Source: Campylobacter devanensis
Lineage (GTDB): Bacteria > Campylobacterota > Campylobacteria > Campylobacterales > Campylobacteraceae
NCBI RefSeq assembly: GCF_002139915.1
Contig: NZ_CP018788.1
Span: 682,001-746,000, forward strand
Direction of reading: 5' to 3'
DNA: 64,000 bases
The notes under the pieces are model-generated. The model worked only from the letters and a program-made list of their open reading frames with translations. It had not been told where the DNA came from and did no database searches. Positions 1 through 11,497 of this stretch are shown one piece after another. The translations under genes and the position numbers were made by a program. Within the stretch, counting starts at the first letter, position 1. Every line of letters begins with the position of its first letter.

Positions 1-596
<596 letters not shown>

Positions 597-676
597 CTAG
601 AGTACAAAGTGATAATCTCACAATTATCACTTCAATATATCTCAATCACACTTGTTTAGGTTTGAGAGATTGACAA

Positions 677-752
677 GGGGAATTAGCTCAGCTGGGAGAG
701 CGCCTGCTTTGCACGCAGGAGGTCAGCGGTTCGATCCCGCTATTCTCCACCA
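677..752 (+). tRNA. tRNA-Ala (anticodon TGC)
   Basis: This is a 76-nt cloverleaf. The acceptor arm GGGGAAT pairs with ATTCTCC, with one G-U. The D-arm is TAGCTCAGCTGGGAGAGC, the anticodon stem-loop CCTGCTTTGCACGCAGG carries TGC, and the T-arm contains GGTTCGATCC. The CCA end is encoded. It lies 80 bp after the 16S end, the usual place in the rRNA spacer. Confidence 0.98.
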
Positions 753-795
753 TAGTTTAAATTTAAAAGATAGCAATAATATAAAATTTATTATC

Positions 796-840
796 AAAGT
801 CTAATCAGAGAGTTTAGTTTAAACTTTCTGATTAGACTTT
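796..840 (+). other. strong hairpin in rRNA spacer
   Basis: Bases 796-815 pair with 821-840 in a 20-bp stem with a single G-U pair and a 5-nt loop. Bases 832-838 can instead pair with 841-847, so the 3' arm has an alternative partner. A processing or pausing element in the rRNA precursor is likely; its function is inferred. Confidence 0.75.
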
Positions 841-1192
841 AGTCTAAAGTTACTTAAATTACCATTGTTAAAAGTCACAATCAAGTTTTAATATTTAAAA
901 CAATTTTACAGGACTTGTTAGAGCTTTGAATTTAGTTTAATTTCAAATATTCTATATCAAACACTGTTATCCCAATAATATAAAAGATATAGTTTATAAA
1001 TATTAACTTCACAATCTATTAAGCTTTAAAACTTACTTAATAGTAGTTAATACTTTCCGTCTTATTAAATTTAAATTCAAATACTATAAATCTAAACAGA
1101 TTAACAAGAATTAAGTAATTAATTCTTAAATAATTAAATAGTTTATTTTTATATTTATATTTATCTATTTAATTTATATCTACTAGACTTTA

Positions 1193-1202
1193 TCTTTAAC
1201 AA
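1193..1202 (+). promoter_or_regulatory. boxA-like antitermination element
   Basis: TCTTTAACAA matches the core of the rRNA boxA (TGCTCTTTAACA) that NusB and S10 bind during rRNA antitermination. It sits about 45 bp before the 23S start, where spacer boxA copies occur. It overlaps the 23S processing stem, so the match could partly reflect that stem. Confidence 0.45.
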
Positions 1203-1213
1203 GGAAGTGATGC
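1196..1213 (+). other. 23S rRNA processing stem, 5' arm
   Basis: These 18 bases are the exact reverse complement of 4279-4296, just beyond the 23S 3' end. The pair brings the two ends of the 23S precursor together in the long duplex that RNase III cuts in bacteria. Confidence 0.85.
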
Positions 1214-1245
1214 GAATTAGAATATCAATAATCTAATTAAAAAAA

Positions 1246-4274
<3,029 letters not shown>

Positions 4275-4278
4275 ATAA

Positions 4279-4296
4279 GCATCACTTCCTTGTTAA
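4279..4296 (+). other. 23S rRNA processing stem, 3' arm
   Basis: This is the perfect 18-bp complement of 1196-1213 across the whole 23S, lying 5 bases after the inferred mature 3' end. Confidence 0.85.
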
Positions 4297-4373
4297 GGAT
4301 AAATATAATCCTTTTAGGTTTTTTAAAATATTTTTAGATATTAAACTTAGTGATTTTTAGCTTTAATACTCTA

Positions 4374-4429
4374 AGCAGTGTTAAATAAGATATTATCTTT
4401 ATTGATATGATATTTTATTTAACACTGCT
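4374..4429 (+). other. hairpin before 5S rRNA
   Basis: Bases 4374-4388 pair perfectly with 4415-4429 (15 bp) around a 26-nt AT-rich loop. The 3' arm runs into the first bases of 5S, so this is probably the processing structure that frees the 5S 5' end; that role is inferred. Confidence 0.7.
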
Positions 4430-4546
4430 CGTGGCTATACATGATTAGGAAACGCCTTGCTCCATCTCGAACCAAGAAGCTAAGCTTTTCATGGCCGATG
4501 ATACTCTCCCTTACTGGGATGCTGGAAAAGTAGGTTGCTGCGAGCT
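4427..4546 (+). rRNA. rrf: 5S rRNA
   Basis: This is about 120 nt with terminal pairing of GCTCGTGGC against GCTGCGAGC and internal 5S features such as CTCGAACCAAGAAGCTAAGC and GCCGATGATACT. It lies 150 bp after 23S, followed by a T-rich run (GTTTTTTATTC) that could terminate the operon. Ends are approximate. Confidence 0.93.
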
Positions 4547-4725
4547 TTGTTTTTTATTCTTTGTATCTTATATTTATTAATCTATAGTTTTAGTATTTAT
4601 TTGTTTTTACCTTAATAGATGAAATGGTATAAATCGCTTTTTATTTTTATATCTTTTAACTAATTTATTAATTCTTGGATATTTTATTATTATAAGTTGT
4701 TAAGCTTAGATGTTTTAGTGTTTTT
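4547..4725. other. AT-rich gap after rRNA operon
   Basis: I see no gene here. The first bases after 5S are T-rich and may act as the operon terminator. The rest is A/T-dominated sequence leading into a decayed gene. Confidence 0.6.
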
Positions 4726-5200
4726 ATGGCTTATATTATTAATCCTTTAGATATTCTTGTTTTGGATGGAACTTTATTAGATACTAATTATACTAATCTT
4801 ATATTATATAAAGATGTTTTAAGCAATAAGTTTGGAATGTCTCACTTAATAGAGTTACTATAAAAACTTTAAACAACTGTTTGGAAAATCCATTATCTGT
4901 AGTAGAATTACTTAAAATAAAAGAGTATAAAGATCAAATTTATTCTAAATATTTAAATTTAACAAAAGTAAATTATTTACTATTATTAGAATTGCATAAT
5001 TATCTAAAAACAAATAGAATTATTTTATTGACTAATACTAATAAAAATAGAGCTGATGAGCTTATAAAATTTTTTATGATTTACAAAATTATTTTTCTTA
5101 TATCTATTATAACTCTAGCAGAAATAAGTATTATAATTTGATTAATAATTTAAATTTAGTTCCTAATAATCTTATTGCTTATGATGATGAAACAATTTAA
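4726..5200 (+). pseudogene. HAD-superfamily phosphatase remnant
   Basis: Three consecutive frames together read like one HAD hydrolase. Frame 1 (4726-4863) starts MAYIINPLDILVLDGTLLDT, close to the DxDGTL(L/I)D motif I. Frame 2 (from about 4870 to 5141) carries RIILLTNTNKNRADELIKFF, like motif II (LLTN) with its helix. Frame 3 (to the TAA at 5198-5200) gives NLIAYDDETI, like motif IV. At least two frameshifts separate the parts, and motif I has V where the nucleophilic Asp (DxDGT) is expected, so it is not functional. The 86-residue open frame at 4881-5141 is only the middle piece. Assignment rests on motifs read by eye. Confidence 0.6.
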
Positions 5201-5262
5201 ATTTAAAATGCAAGAATGCGTGAAGTAAAACTATATTATCAAATTTTTATATAGGATAAAAT

Positions 5263-5590
5263 ATGCAAAAATATAATATATTTGATTTTACAATTAGTAG
5301 AAATGATTTTTATCTAAACTATAAAAGCCTTTTATAGCTTAGATTATATTGGTAATTTACGTGTTGATTGTGAAAATTTAAAAAAGAATCCTGCTAGATT
5401 TATTTATACTATTAAAGATGATTTTTGCAAATCAAAAGATCAAGGTAAACTTGATAATACTTCAAATATATGTTTTAAATATATCTATACTTTTTTATCA
5501 AATATTGATTTGCTTAAATGGTCTTTTAAGTATTCATATTATGTTTGTTTGGTTTCTGATATAATACTAATAATGAAAAATGCGCTTTAG
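5263..5590 (+). pseudogene. unidentified gene remnant, possibly phosphoribosyltransferase
   Basis: A short open start (MQKYNIFDFTISRNDFYLNY, then stop) is followed in another frame by a clear coding-like stretch, YIGNLRVDCENLKKNPARF and IYTIKDDF, that ends before 5590. A further frame near 5580-5660 reads ALEIARF. Codon pattern suggests a once-real gene broken by stops and shifts. A phosphoribosyltransferase is conceivable because such genes accompany HAD and DprA-like genes in some bacteria, but no PRPP motif is visible, so this is a guess. Confidence 0.3.
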
Positions 5591-5599
5591 AGATAGCTA

Positions 5600-6203
5600 G
5601 ATTTGCGTGAATAATTTAAAAGATCCTATAATAAAAGATGGTATTGATTTTTTCTTAGAGTTAAAGATGATGAGTGTTTGTATATATTGCTTCTAAATTT
5701 GTACAAAAATGGAGTCGTGATTGCAAGTGGATTAGCATTTAGATGTGATGGTATTGCTCATAGGGCTGCTTTTTAATTTAATATGCTAACAGTTACGATT
5801 TTACCAAGTAGGATAAAAGAGATTATCCCTAAACAAAATACTGATTTGGCAAACCAAATATCTATTAATGGTGAATTGATTATTAGTAGATATTATAAAG
5901 ATGCTTTAAATTTTTAAAGAACAAATGAGTGGATGTGTGTAAAGGGATAGATTACAAGCGTTATTTAACGATATGATAATTTTAACTACTAGCTATAGCA
6001 AAAGTGATGCTAAAAAGAATAAAAAGTTAAATAGTTAGTGCTTCAAGACACGTTATAAAAAATCTAAAAATTATGGTATAAAATTTGCTGTTATATATGA
6101 TGAGAAGCTTTATAATAGTAAGCAGTTTAATTTAAATATGGAATTTATAAACAAATATAAAAATTATCATGATACATCTGAGATAAATAAAAATATACGA
6201 TAA
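5600..6203 (+). pseudogene. DprA/Smf-like protein remnant
   Basis: Broken frames line up with the DprA/Smf Rossmann domain. The stretch at about 5700-5775 reads YKNGVVIASGLAFRCDGIAH (DprA family: GVVIVSGLALGIDxxAH). About 5783-5916 reads LTVTILPSRIKEIIPKQNTD then LANQISINGELIISRY (family: TIAVLPSGLDxIYPxxNxxL, GGLLISEY). About 5947-6000 reads DRLQALFNDMIILTTSYSKS (family: RNRLxxxLSDAVIVVEA). The tail, to the TAA at 6201-6203, reads NYGIKFAVIYDEKLYNSKQF. Several in-frame stops and frameshifts intervene. DprA loads RecA on incoming single-stranded DNA in transformation; DprA-like paralogues also occur in accessory operons. This copy is inactive. Confidence 0.65.
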
Positions 6204-6527
6204 TTTAAGTTTATAAGCTCTAAAAATACTGAATTAAGCTATACTAAATTTAAGAGTATTTAAATTTGAAATTCTAAATTAATAATGGATTATATTAAAT
6301 AAAGAAAAGATAATATAAATTTATCTTTATAAATAATTATTTGATTTAGTTTTATTTTTTCTTAAATTTAAAATAGTTAATATTCTCATTTTATAAGTTT
6401 TTATATTTTATTAACATAACAAAAAATATGTAAATAAAATATAAAATTGGTAGAAGATGGGAATTTGAGTATTTTTAAAGCTAAATTTAGCTATATTAAT
6501 AATAAAAATTATTATTTGGATATATAG
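6204..6527. other. AT-rich gap upstream of zupT
   Basis: No intact gene is visible. The first 60 bases read as a coding-like remnant (FKFISSKNTELSYTKFKSI, then stop), perhaps the tail of the decayed locus. A 14-bp perfect palindrome, AGCTAAATTTAGCT, lies at 6479-6492 and may be part of the zupT control region. Confidence 0.5.
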
Positions 6528-7397
6528 ATGGAATTTGATTTTATGCAACTTTTTTATGCATTTTTGCTTACGCTTTTTGCTGGGTTTTCTACTTCAATTG
6601 GTGCAGTAATTGCATTTTTTAGTAAAAAGGATGATTATAGGCTTCTTAGTATTGGGCTTGGATTTAGTGCTGGAGTGATGATTTATATCTCATTTATGGA
6701 GATTTTGCCTAGTTCGATGGATGATTTTGCTAGAATTTTTGAAAGTAAAAATGCTGAGTTTATAGGACTTTTAGCATTTTTTAGCGGAATAGTTTTAACT
6801 GCTTTAATTGATAAATTTATTCCAAGCGATTTAAATCCCCATGAACCAAAAGATAGCCTTGATGAGCTTAAATTTTGCCCACTGCCAAAAAGTAATGAGC
6901 CACGTCCAACCTATCATCCAGGAATTAGTCAAAAGAGCTTAAAGAGCTTAAAACGAACCGGGATTATTACTGCTTTTGCTATTGCGATACATAATTTTCC
7001 TGAGGGATTTGCGACATTTATTAGTAGTGTTGAGTCGTTAAGTTTTGGGCTAGCAATTGCTGGGGCTGTAGCATTACATAATATTCCTGAGGGACTAGCA
7101 GTTTCATTGCCAATATATCATGCTACTGGAGATAAAAAGCGAGCTTTTGCCTATTCGTGTTTATCAGGACTTGCTGAGCCTATTGGCGCAATTGCTGGAG
7201 CATTGATTTTGATGCCTTTTATGAATGAGACAGTGATGGCTAGTGTTTTTGGTGTTGTTGCTGGAATTATGGTTTTTATTAGCTTTGATGAGCTTTTACC
7301 AGCAGCTAGGAGTTATGATAAGGCACATGATAGTTTATATGGTTTAGTTGCTGGTATGGTGGTGATGGCAGTGAGCTTGATTTTACTTGGGATCTAA
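6528..7397 (+). CDS. zupT: zinc transporter ZupT (ZIP family)
   Basis: This is an inner-membrane divalent-metal importer of the ZIP family, mainly for zinc. At 289 residues it is slightly longer than E. coli ZupT. Eight or so hydrophobic segments are visible, with a hydrophilic loop at about 98-145. The metal-site motifs are HNFPEG at 155-160 and HNIPEG at 184-189, both on adjacent membrane helices as in ZupT. GGA lies about 10 bases before the ATG. The gene stands alone between the decayed locus and convergent minus-strand genes; its stop codon lies inside a 12-bp-stem hairpin. Confidence 0.9.
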   Translation: MEFDFMQLFYAFLLTLFAGFSTSIGAVIAFFSKKDDYRLLSIGLGFSAGVMIYISFMEILPSSMDDFARIFESKNAEFIGLLAFFSGIVLTALIDKFIPSDLNPHEPKDSLDELKFCPLPKSNEPRPTYHPGISQKSLKSLKRTGIITAFAIAIHNFPEGFATFISSVESLSFGLAIAGAVALHNIPEGLAVSLPIYHATGDKKRAFAYSCLSGLAEPIGAIAGALILMPFMNETVMASVFGVVAGIMVFISFDELLPAARSYDKAHDSLYGLVAGMVVMAVSLILLGI

Positions 7398-7419
7398 ATT
7401 TTGTATTAAATTTAGATCC
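7390..7419. terminator. hairpin at convergent gene ends
   Basis: A perfect 12-bp stem (7390-7401 with 7408-7419) and a TGTATT loop overlap the zupT stop codon and lie 15 bases from the stop of the convergent gene. No long T-run follows on either strand, so it is a likely but unproven bidirectional terminator. Confidence 0.6.
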
Positions 7420-7433
7420 ATAATTTAGCTAAT

Positions 7434-7700
7434 TTATTTTTTTATCTTAGTAGTACGGTATAAGAAACTAAATACTTCAGCGACAGCTTTGTATAAATTT
7501 GGTGGAATTTCTTGATTAATATCAACTTTGCTTAGAATCTCGACTAAGTCACTATCTTCTCTAATGGGAACTTTATAAATTTTGGCTGCTTCAATAATTT
7601 TATTAGCTACTTCACCTTTGCCGCTAGCTAAAACCATTGGAGCATTGTTTTTATCTTTATTATAACCTAGAGCAACTGCCTTTTTAATTTTTTTTGCCAT
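7434..7700 (-). CDS. FlhX-like stand-alone FlhB C-terminal domain
   Basis: This small protein (88 residues from the chosen start) matches the cytoplasmic C-terminal domain of FlhB, the substrate-specificity switch of the flagellar type III export gate. Recognisable stretches are VALGYNKDKNNAPMVLASGK, YKVPIREDSDLVEIL and EIPPNLYKAVAEVFSFLYR. It has no membrane part and lacks the NPTH autocleavage motif, so it equals the post-cleavage fragment. H. pylori FlhX is a known protein of this kind and can replace the FlhB fragment. The ATG at 7700 was preferred over 7730: it lies just past the stop of the upstream gene and has AAAGG 8-9 bases before it. It forms a pair with the FliK-like gene. Confidence 0.88.
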   Translation of the reverse strand: MAKKIKKAVALGYNKDKNNAPMVLASGKGEVANKIIEAAKIYKVPIREDSDLVEILSKVDINQEIPPNLYKAVAEVFSFLYRTTKIKK

Positions 7701-7701
7701 C

Positions 7702-9555
7702 TTATGCCTTTTTGTTAAATCCAAAATCAAATGCCCTGTCAGCTTGATGATACGGGGCTTTTTTAGGTTTATGAACCAAAGTAAAGCTACTAACTATTAA
7801 TCCCAATCCAGTGATTGCGCTTTTTAGTTCTTTACTAGCACTTAGGATTAGGTTTTTAAATTCAGCCGTACCAGTAGCAATACTAATATCTATATATTTG
7901 TTATCGCTTAAGGCAATTACGATATCAACATTACCAAAATGAGTAAAATTTAGATCAATTTTAGCGTAGAAACGTTTCTTTTTACCTTGTTTAAAAGCTA
8001 CGCTACTACTCTCAAGCGCATCCCATGAGTATGGTAAGTATGTTTGAAGCGAATTTTGTGCATAACTAATTAGCTGGTGCATTTCGATTTGAGTTAAAAG
8101 TCTATTTATATTCTGATTTAACGCGGCCTGATTTGGTTGATTGGCTGTGGCTTCTTTTAGGGCTAAAAGTGTGGCTTTAACATCGTTTTGTAGTGTTTGA
8201 GCAGCTAGATTTTTATCATTTGGAGTGATATTTGCTATATCAGCTTTAGCTAAATTTGTAGCTTTTATCAATCCTTTTAGTTCAGCTAGATGGCTTTTAG
8301 CATCTTGGCTATTTTTATCAAAAAAGTTAATAATATTTGATAGTTTTCTAGCAGCCATAGAGAGTTTATCTTGTAGATTTAGATTATTAGCATCAGTGTT
8401 AATATGTTGTATGAAATTGCTTAAATTTGTGCTATTTTGAGATTGATTTAGACCGCTTATTAGACTTTCTAAATTTGGCGTAGATTGAGCGGTTTGCGCT
8501 ATTGTAGCACTATTAATCTGGCTTAGCTGTGTAGATTCTAGCATAGCTGAGAGGCGATTAGCACTGGCTGCTATATTGTTTGATAGCTTAAATTCTTTTA
8601 TATCAAGAGCGGGATTATTTATATTGGATTTTAGTGAATTTAACTCAGCTTTGATATCTAGAAGCATTTGGCCTAGCTGTGTACTTAGAGGTTTGACATT
8701 TTTTAAATTTGGGTGGTTAAAATTAATCTGTGATAGCGAAGTTTCTATATTTTTGATTATATTTTGACCTTGGTTTATAGCTCGTGATATATTTTGCTCT
8801 ATTGAGAGTGGATTTTTGGGATTAGTTTGAATTTGATATGCGATTTTATCAAGGAATTTCGCCATATGTTCTAGCTTAGTATTTGCCTCTAAAAGTGGCT
8901 TAAAATTTGAGTTTTGTACAATTTGGTTATTTTTTAATTTATTTTTTTGTAAAATTTCTAAAAGCGCATTAAAGCTCTCTTGTGGACTACTTTCTTTGGT
9001 ATTTGCAAGACCCATAAAGGCTAGCGTAAGATCTTTATTAGTAGTATTTTTCATCAGTGATAAAAGTTCTTTAATGCTTGATGGCAAAATTTCAGCCTTT
9101 AGAGTTTGGGCGAGTTTAGCCTCTAGCATTATGCCTGTATCTTTGATAGTTTGGGCAATGTTTGTTGTTTTAATATGCTCAACTGGCTTGATAAAACTTT
9201 CAAGCTTTGCACCAAGTTGACTTAGCTTCGGGTCTGATTTTATAGAATTTAAAAGAGAGGCTAGATCTTTGGCTAAATTTGGTGCTACTTGCGATGATTT
9301 TATCTGGGCTAAGGCATTTTGTTTATATGTTCCATCATCGATATTAGCCTTGAGTGCATTTAATAGTTTTGATGTGAATTTATTTAATTCTAAATCGAGT
9401 TTAGTCTGCTCAATTACAACACCTTGGGTTGGTTTTTTTAGTATGGTTTTGCCATCATTTAAGCTAGTTGTATTACTAGTCTCTTTAGATGATTTTTTAT
9501 CATCTTTGGTTTGGGTTGGTTGTTGGGTTGGGGTATTATTTACTATTATCATCAT
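7702..9555 (-). CDS. FliK-like hook-length control domain protein
   Basis: This is a 617-residue soluble, Gln/Asn/Ser/Lys-rich, helical protein with no signal peptide or membrane segment. The long N-terminal part is low in complexity, like the ruler region of FliK. The last 110 or so residues (from about YLPYSWDALE) form a compact alpha/beta domain resembling the FliK C-terminal domain that contacts FlhB. The next gene downstream encodes an FlhB C-terminal domain, which fits a FliK-FlhB style interaction. From memory C. jejuni has a homologue of unknown role at the same place (the Cj0849c position), separate from its main FliK. The start is ambiguous between the paired ATGs at 9555 and 9552; it overlaps the upstream gene by 20 bases with a weak ribosome site. 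Confidence 0.65.
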   Translation of the reverse strand: MMIIVNNTPTQQPTQTKDDKKSSKETSNTTSLNDGKTILKKPTQGVVIEQTKLDLELNKFTSKLLNALKANIDDGTYKQNALAQIKSSQVAPNLAKDLASLLNSIKSDPKLSQLGAKLESFIKPVEHIKTTNIAQTIKDTGIMLEAKLAQTLKAEILPSSIKELLSLMKNTTNKDLTLAFMGLANTKESSPQESFNALLEILQKNKLKNNQIVQNSNFKPLLEANTKLEHMAKFLDKIAYQIQTNPKNPLSIEQNISRAINQGQNIIKNIETSLSQINFNHPNLKNVKPLSTQLGQMLLDIKAELNSLKSNINNPALDIKEFKLSNNIAASANRLSAMLESTQLSQINSATIAQTAQSTPNLESLISGLNQSQNSTNLSNFIQHINTDANNLNLQDKLSMAARKLSNIINFFDKNSQDAKSHLAELKGLIKATNLAKADIANITPNDKNLAAQTLQNDVKATLLALKEATANQPNQAALNQNINRLLTQIEMHQLISYAQNSLQTYLPYSWDALESSSVAFKQGKKKRFYAKIDLNFTHFGNVDIVIALSDNKYIDISIATGTAEFKNLILSASKELKSAITGLGLIVSSFTLVHKPKKAPYHQADRAFDFGFNKKA

Positions 9556-10756
9556 TTAACTCATCAAAAATCACACTATGACCACCGTGGCGAGTAAATG
9601 CCACCTCTTGGTCTTTGGGTACATTTTTTTGAAATGTAGCAAAGATTATCAAAAATGCCAACAGTGTAATGTAGTAATATATAAAAGCTGTAGCGCCAAA
9701 TTGGTTTATTAAAAATCCTATAATTATTGTAGATAAAAATGAACCTATTAAGTAGTTAAATAGTAAAGCTCTTACAACTTCGACATAAGTAGTTTTATCC
9801 GTTACAACATCGTTTGCCCTAGCTAATGCTAGTGCGTAAAGTACAAATATTCCAAAACCTAAAAAGAAAACAATAAGATACTGCAAAGCAATACCTGGGT
9901 TAATAAATATAAATATAAGGCACGCTAGAAGTGCTATGCTAGAGGCTAAAATAATAGCAAACTTTCTACCAAATTTATCAGAAATAGTTCCAAATATAGT
10001 ATGTGCCATAAATCCGCCACTCATTCCAATAATTATAAAAATTCCAGCTTGTGCTGGGGTATAGCCTTGGGTTATTATAAATAGTGAAGCCATTGAGAAA
10101 AATCCATTCATTGTAAGACCAGCAATTATACTTGTAGCAAGCGCTAATGGGGCGATATTGTAAATTTTAGGCAAGCTAATACTCATTGCTTTTGGGATTT
10201 TAGGTGATTTGATTTTAAGAAAATTTAATGGAATTGAACCTAAAATGATTGCAATTGTGCCAATTAAAAATACCTTCGTAGTGCTTAAATCCATACTCAT
10301 AATCACAGCGCCAATGGCAAAGGCGCTATAAAAGATAATTTCATAAAATCCAAGTACCCTTGAGCGAACAGAATTTGAAATCTTCTCATTTAACCAACTC
10401 TCTACAATTAATACAATACTATAATAGCAAAACCCTAGCATAAATCTTAAAATAGCCCAAAATATGAGATTTTCACTTATATCATGAAGTAGGGCTGAAA
10501 TGGCAAAAAGCGCAGTAAATATAGTATAAGCTCTCATATGTCCTACATGTGAAATTAACCTATGCGATATAATTGTACAAGTAAGCGCTCCCATAAAAAA
10601 GCAAGAAGTAATAAGGCCAATTTGCGTATTTGAAGCTCCTAATTCATTTAGTAGAACTCCAGCAGAACTAACAACTAACCCACTAGCTATAAATATAAAG
10701 CTAACTCCTATAAATAAAGCACTAAGCGAGGTTATAGCTCTTTTACTTCCTGCCAT
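9536..10756 (-). CDS. MFS transporter
   Basis: This is an inner-membrane major facilitator carrier of 406 residues with about 12 hydrophobic helices. The loop between helices 8 and 9 (FGTISDKFGRKFAI) is the classic MFS loop motif DKFGRK. The ATG at 10756 was chosen because TGGAG precedes it at about 8 bases; the longer start at 10783 would lie deep in the upstream gene. It overlaps the upstream gene by 14 bases, so it belongs to the hemL-led operon. The substrate is not evident; C. jejuni has the same carrier here (Cj0850c position). Confidence 0.88.
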   Translation of the reverse strand: MAGSKRAITSLSALFIGVSFIFIASGLVVSSAGVLLNELGASNTQIGLITSCFFMGALTCTIISHRLISHVGHMRAYTIFTALFAISALLHDISENLIFWAILRFMLGFCYYSIVLIVESWLNEKISNSVRSRVLGFYEIIFYSAFAIGAVIMSMDLSTTKVFLIGTIAIILGSIPLNFLKIKSPKIPKAMSISLPKIYNIAPLALATSIIAGLTMNGFFSMASLFIITQGYTPAQAGIFIIIGMSGGFMAHTIFGTISDKFGRKFAIILASSIALLACLIFIFINPGIALQYLIVFFLGFGIFVLYALALARANDVVTDKTTYVEVVRALLFNYLIGSFLSTIIIGFLINQFGATAFIYYYITLLAFLIIFATFQKNVPKDQEVAFTRHGGHSVIFDELNDDNSK

Positions 10757-11255
10757 AAAATACTCCAGCGCAAAATACACCAAGAGGCATTAAAGCAAGT
10801 CCGGCTAAAAATGCGATTGGTTCTAAAATTCCGTGCCTAAGCAAAACAAAAAAGGCAATAATTAAAATAAAATAGCTAAGCAGCCTAAGTGGTTTAAAAG
10901 CACCTAGAATATCTATTTTACGAAATTTAGCTAACTTTTTATCACTTTTGGTAGTAAAATTTTTCTCATTTAAATTTGTAATATCAACATTTAAATTGTC
11001 TGAATTATCATTGTTTTTAATCTGCTCATCTTCGCTATCTTCAAAAAGCTCAAGTTCTTGCTCGCTTAATTGATAATTAACACTTTTATTCTCAACTCTA
11101 CTCTTATATCCAAAATAACTAGCAAATAAAATAAGCGTAGAACAAATAAAGGCTACTTGTGAATTTAAAAGTGCAACTGCCCCAAAAGCCGAAGTAATAG
11201 CTATCAACAATAGATCCAAGATTAGATAAAATATAGCTAAATTTTTAAATTTCAT
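10743..11255 (-). CDS. hypothetical membrane protein
   Basis: This 170-residue protein has two hydrophobic segments at the N-terminus (about 5-25 and 28-46), a charged cytoplasmic-looking middle rich in Glu, Asp and Asn (about 52-115), and two more helices at about 125-145 and 148-168. I recognise no catalytic motif. It starts with an ATGA overlap on the AtpZ-like gene, so the two are translated together. A homologous integral membrane protein sits between the hemL and MFS genes in C. jejuni by memory. Function unknown. Confidence 0.75.
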   Translation of the reverse strand: MKFKNLAIFYLILDLLLIAITSAFGAVALLNSQVAFICSTLILFASYFGYKSRVENKSVNYQLSEQELELFEDSEDEQIKNNDNSDNLNVDITNLNEKNFTTKSDKKLAKFRKIDILGAFKPLRLLSYFILIIAFFVLLRHGILEPIAFLAGLALMPLGVFCAGVFYGRK

Positions 11256-11497
11256 CTCTTTTCTTTAAACTCTTCATAGCTTTTAACTTGAGATTTATAG
11301 GCCTTATAGATATTATTTATCGCTGCACCAACGCCTATAAAGATTCCAATACCTAATCCCCAGTTTGAGCCTGTTAGCTCCTTTAATCCCCAGCCGATCC
11401 CAAAGCCTATAAGCACCGCAACTACGATTGAGATCCCAAGACTTAGGCTATCAGCGGCTTTTATTGCGGTGTTTATCTTTTTGCTTTTTTGGCTCAT
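11252..11497 (-). CDS. AtpZ/AtpI-family small membrane protein
   Basis: This is an 81-residue protein with two membrane helices: about 18-38, glycine-rich with VLIGFGIGWG, and 46-65 with GIGIFIGVGAAINN. This matches AtpZ/AtpI-type proteins that help assemble the c-ring or conduct cations near F0F1 ATP synthase. It is not near the atp genes here but in the hemL operon, overlapping hemL by ATGA. The exact role in Campylobacter is inferred from family only. Confidence 0.75.
   Translation of the reverse strand: MSQKSKKINTAIKAADSLSLGISIVVAVLIGFGIGWGLKELTGSNWGLGIGIFIGVGAAINNIYKAYKSQVKSYEEFKEKR

Larger units (their letters stand above)
753..1245 (+). other. 16S-23S spacer after tRNA-Ala; no tRNA-Ile
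   Basis: This is about 490 bp of very AT-rich spacer. Reading it through, I see no second tRNA: there is no GGGCCTATAGCTCAG-type start and no second GGTTCGA arm. It contains a strong hairpin at 796-840, a boxA-like element at 1193-1202 and the 5' half of the 23S processing stem at 1196-1213. No protein gene is supported here. Confidence 0.8.

Noticed and set aside
1106-1127. Hairpin AAGAATTA/TAATTCTT in the rRNA spacer
   Set aside because: The stem is 8 bp of A/T only and expected by chance in this composition.
4881-5141. 86-codon open frame as an intact small gene
   Set aside because: It starts at a TTG in the middle of HAD-like sequence, with the N- and C-terminal pieces in other frames; it is one fragment of a pseudogene.
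4726-6203. HAD/DprA cluster as an active defence or DNA-processing system
   Set aside because: There are several stops and frameshifts in both genes and motif I of the HAD protein lost its nucleophile; only decayed remnants can be claimed.
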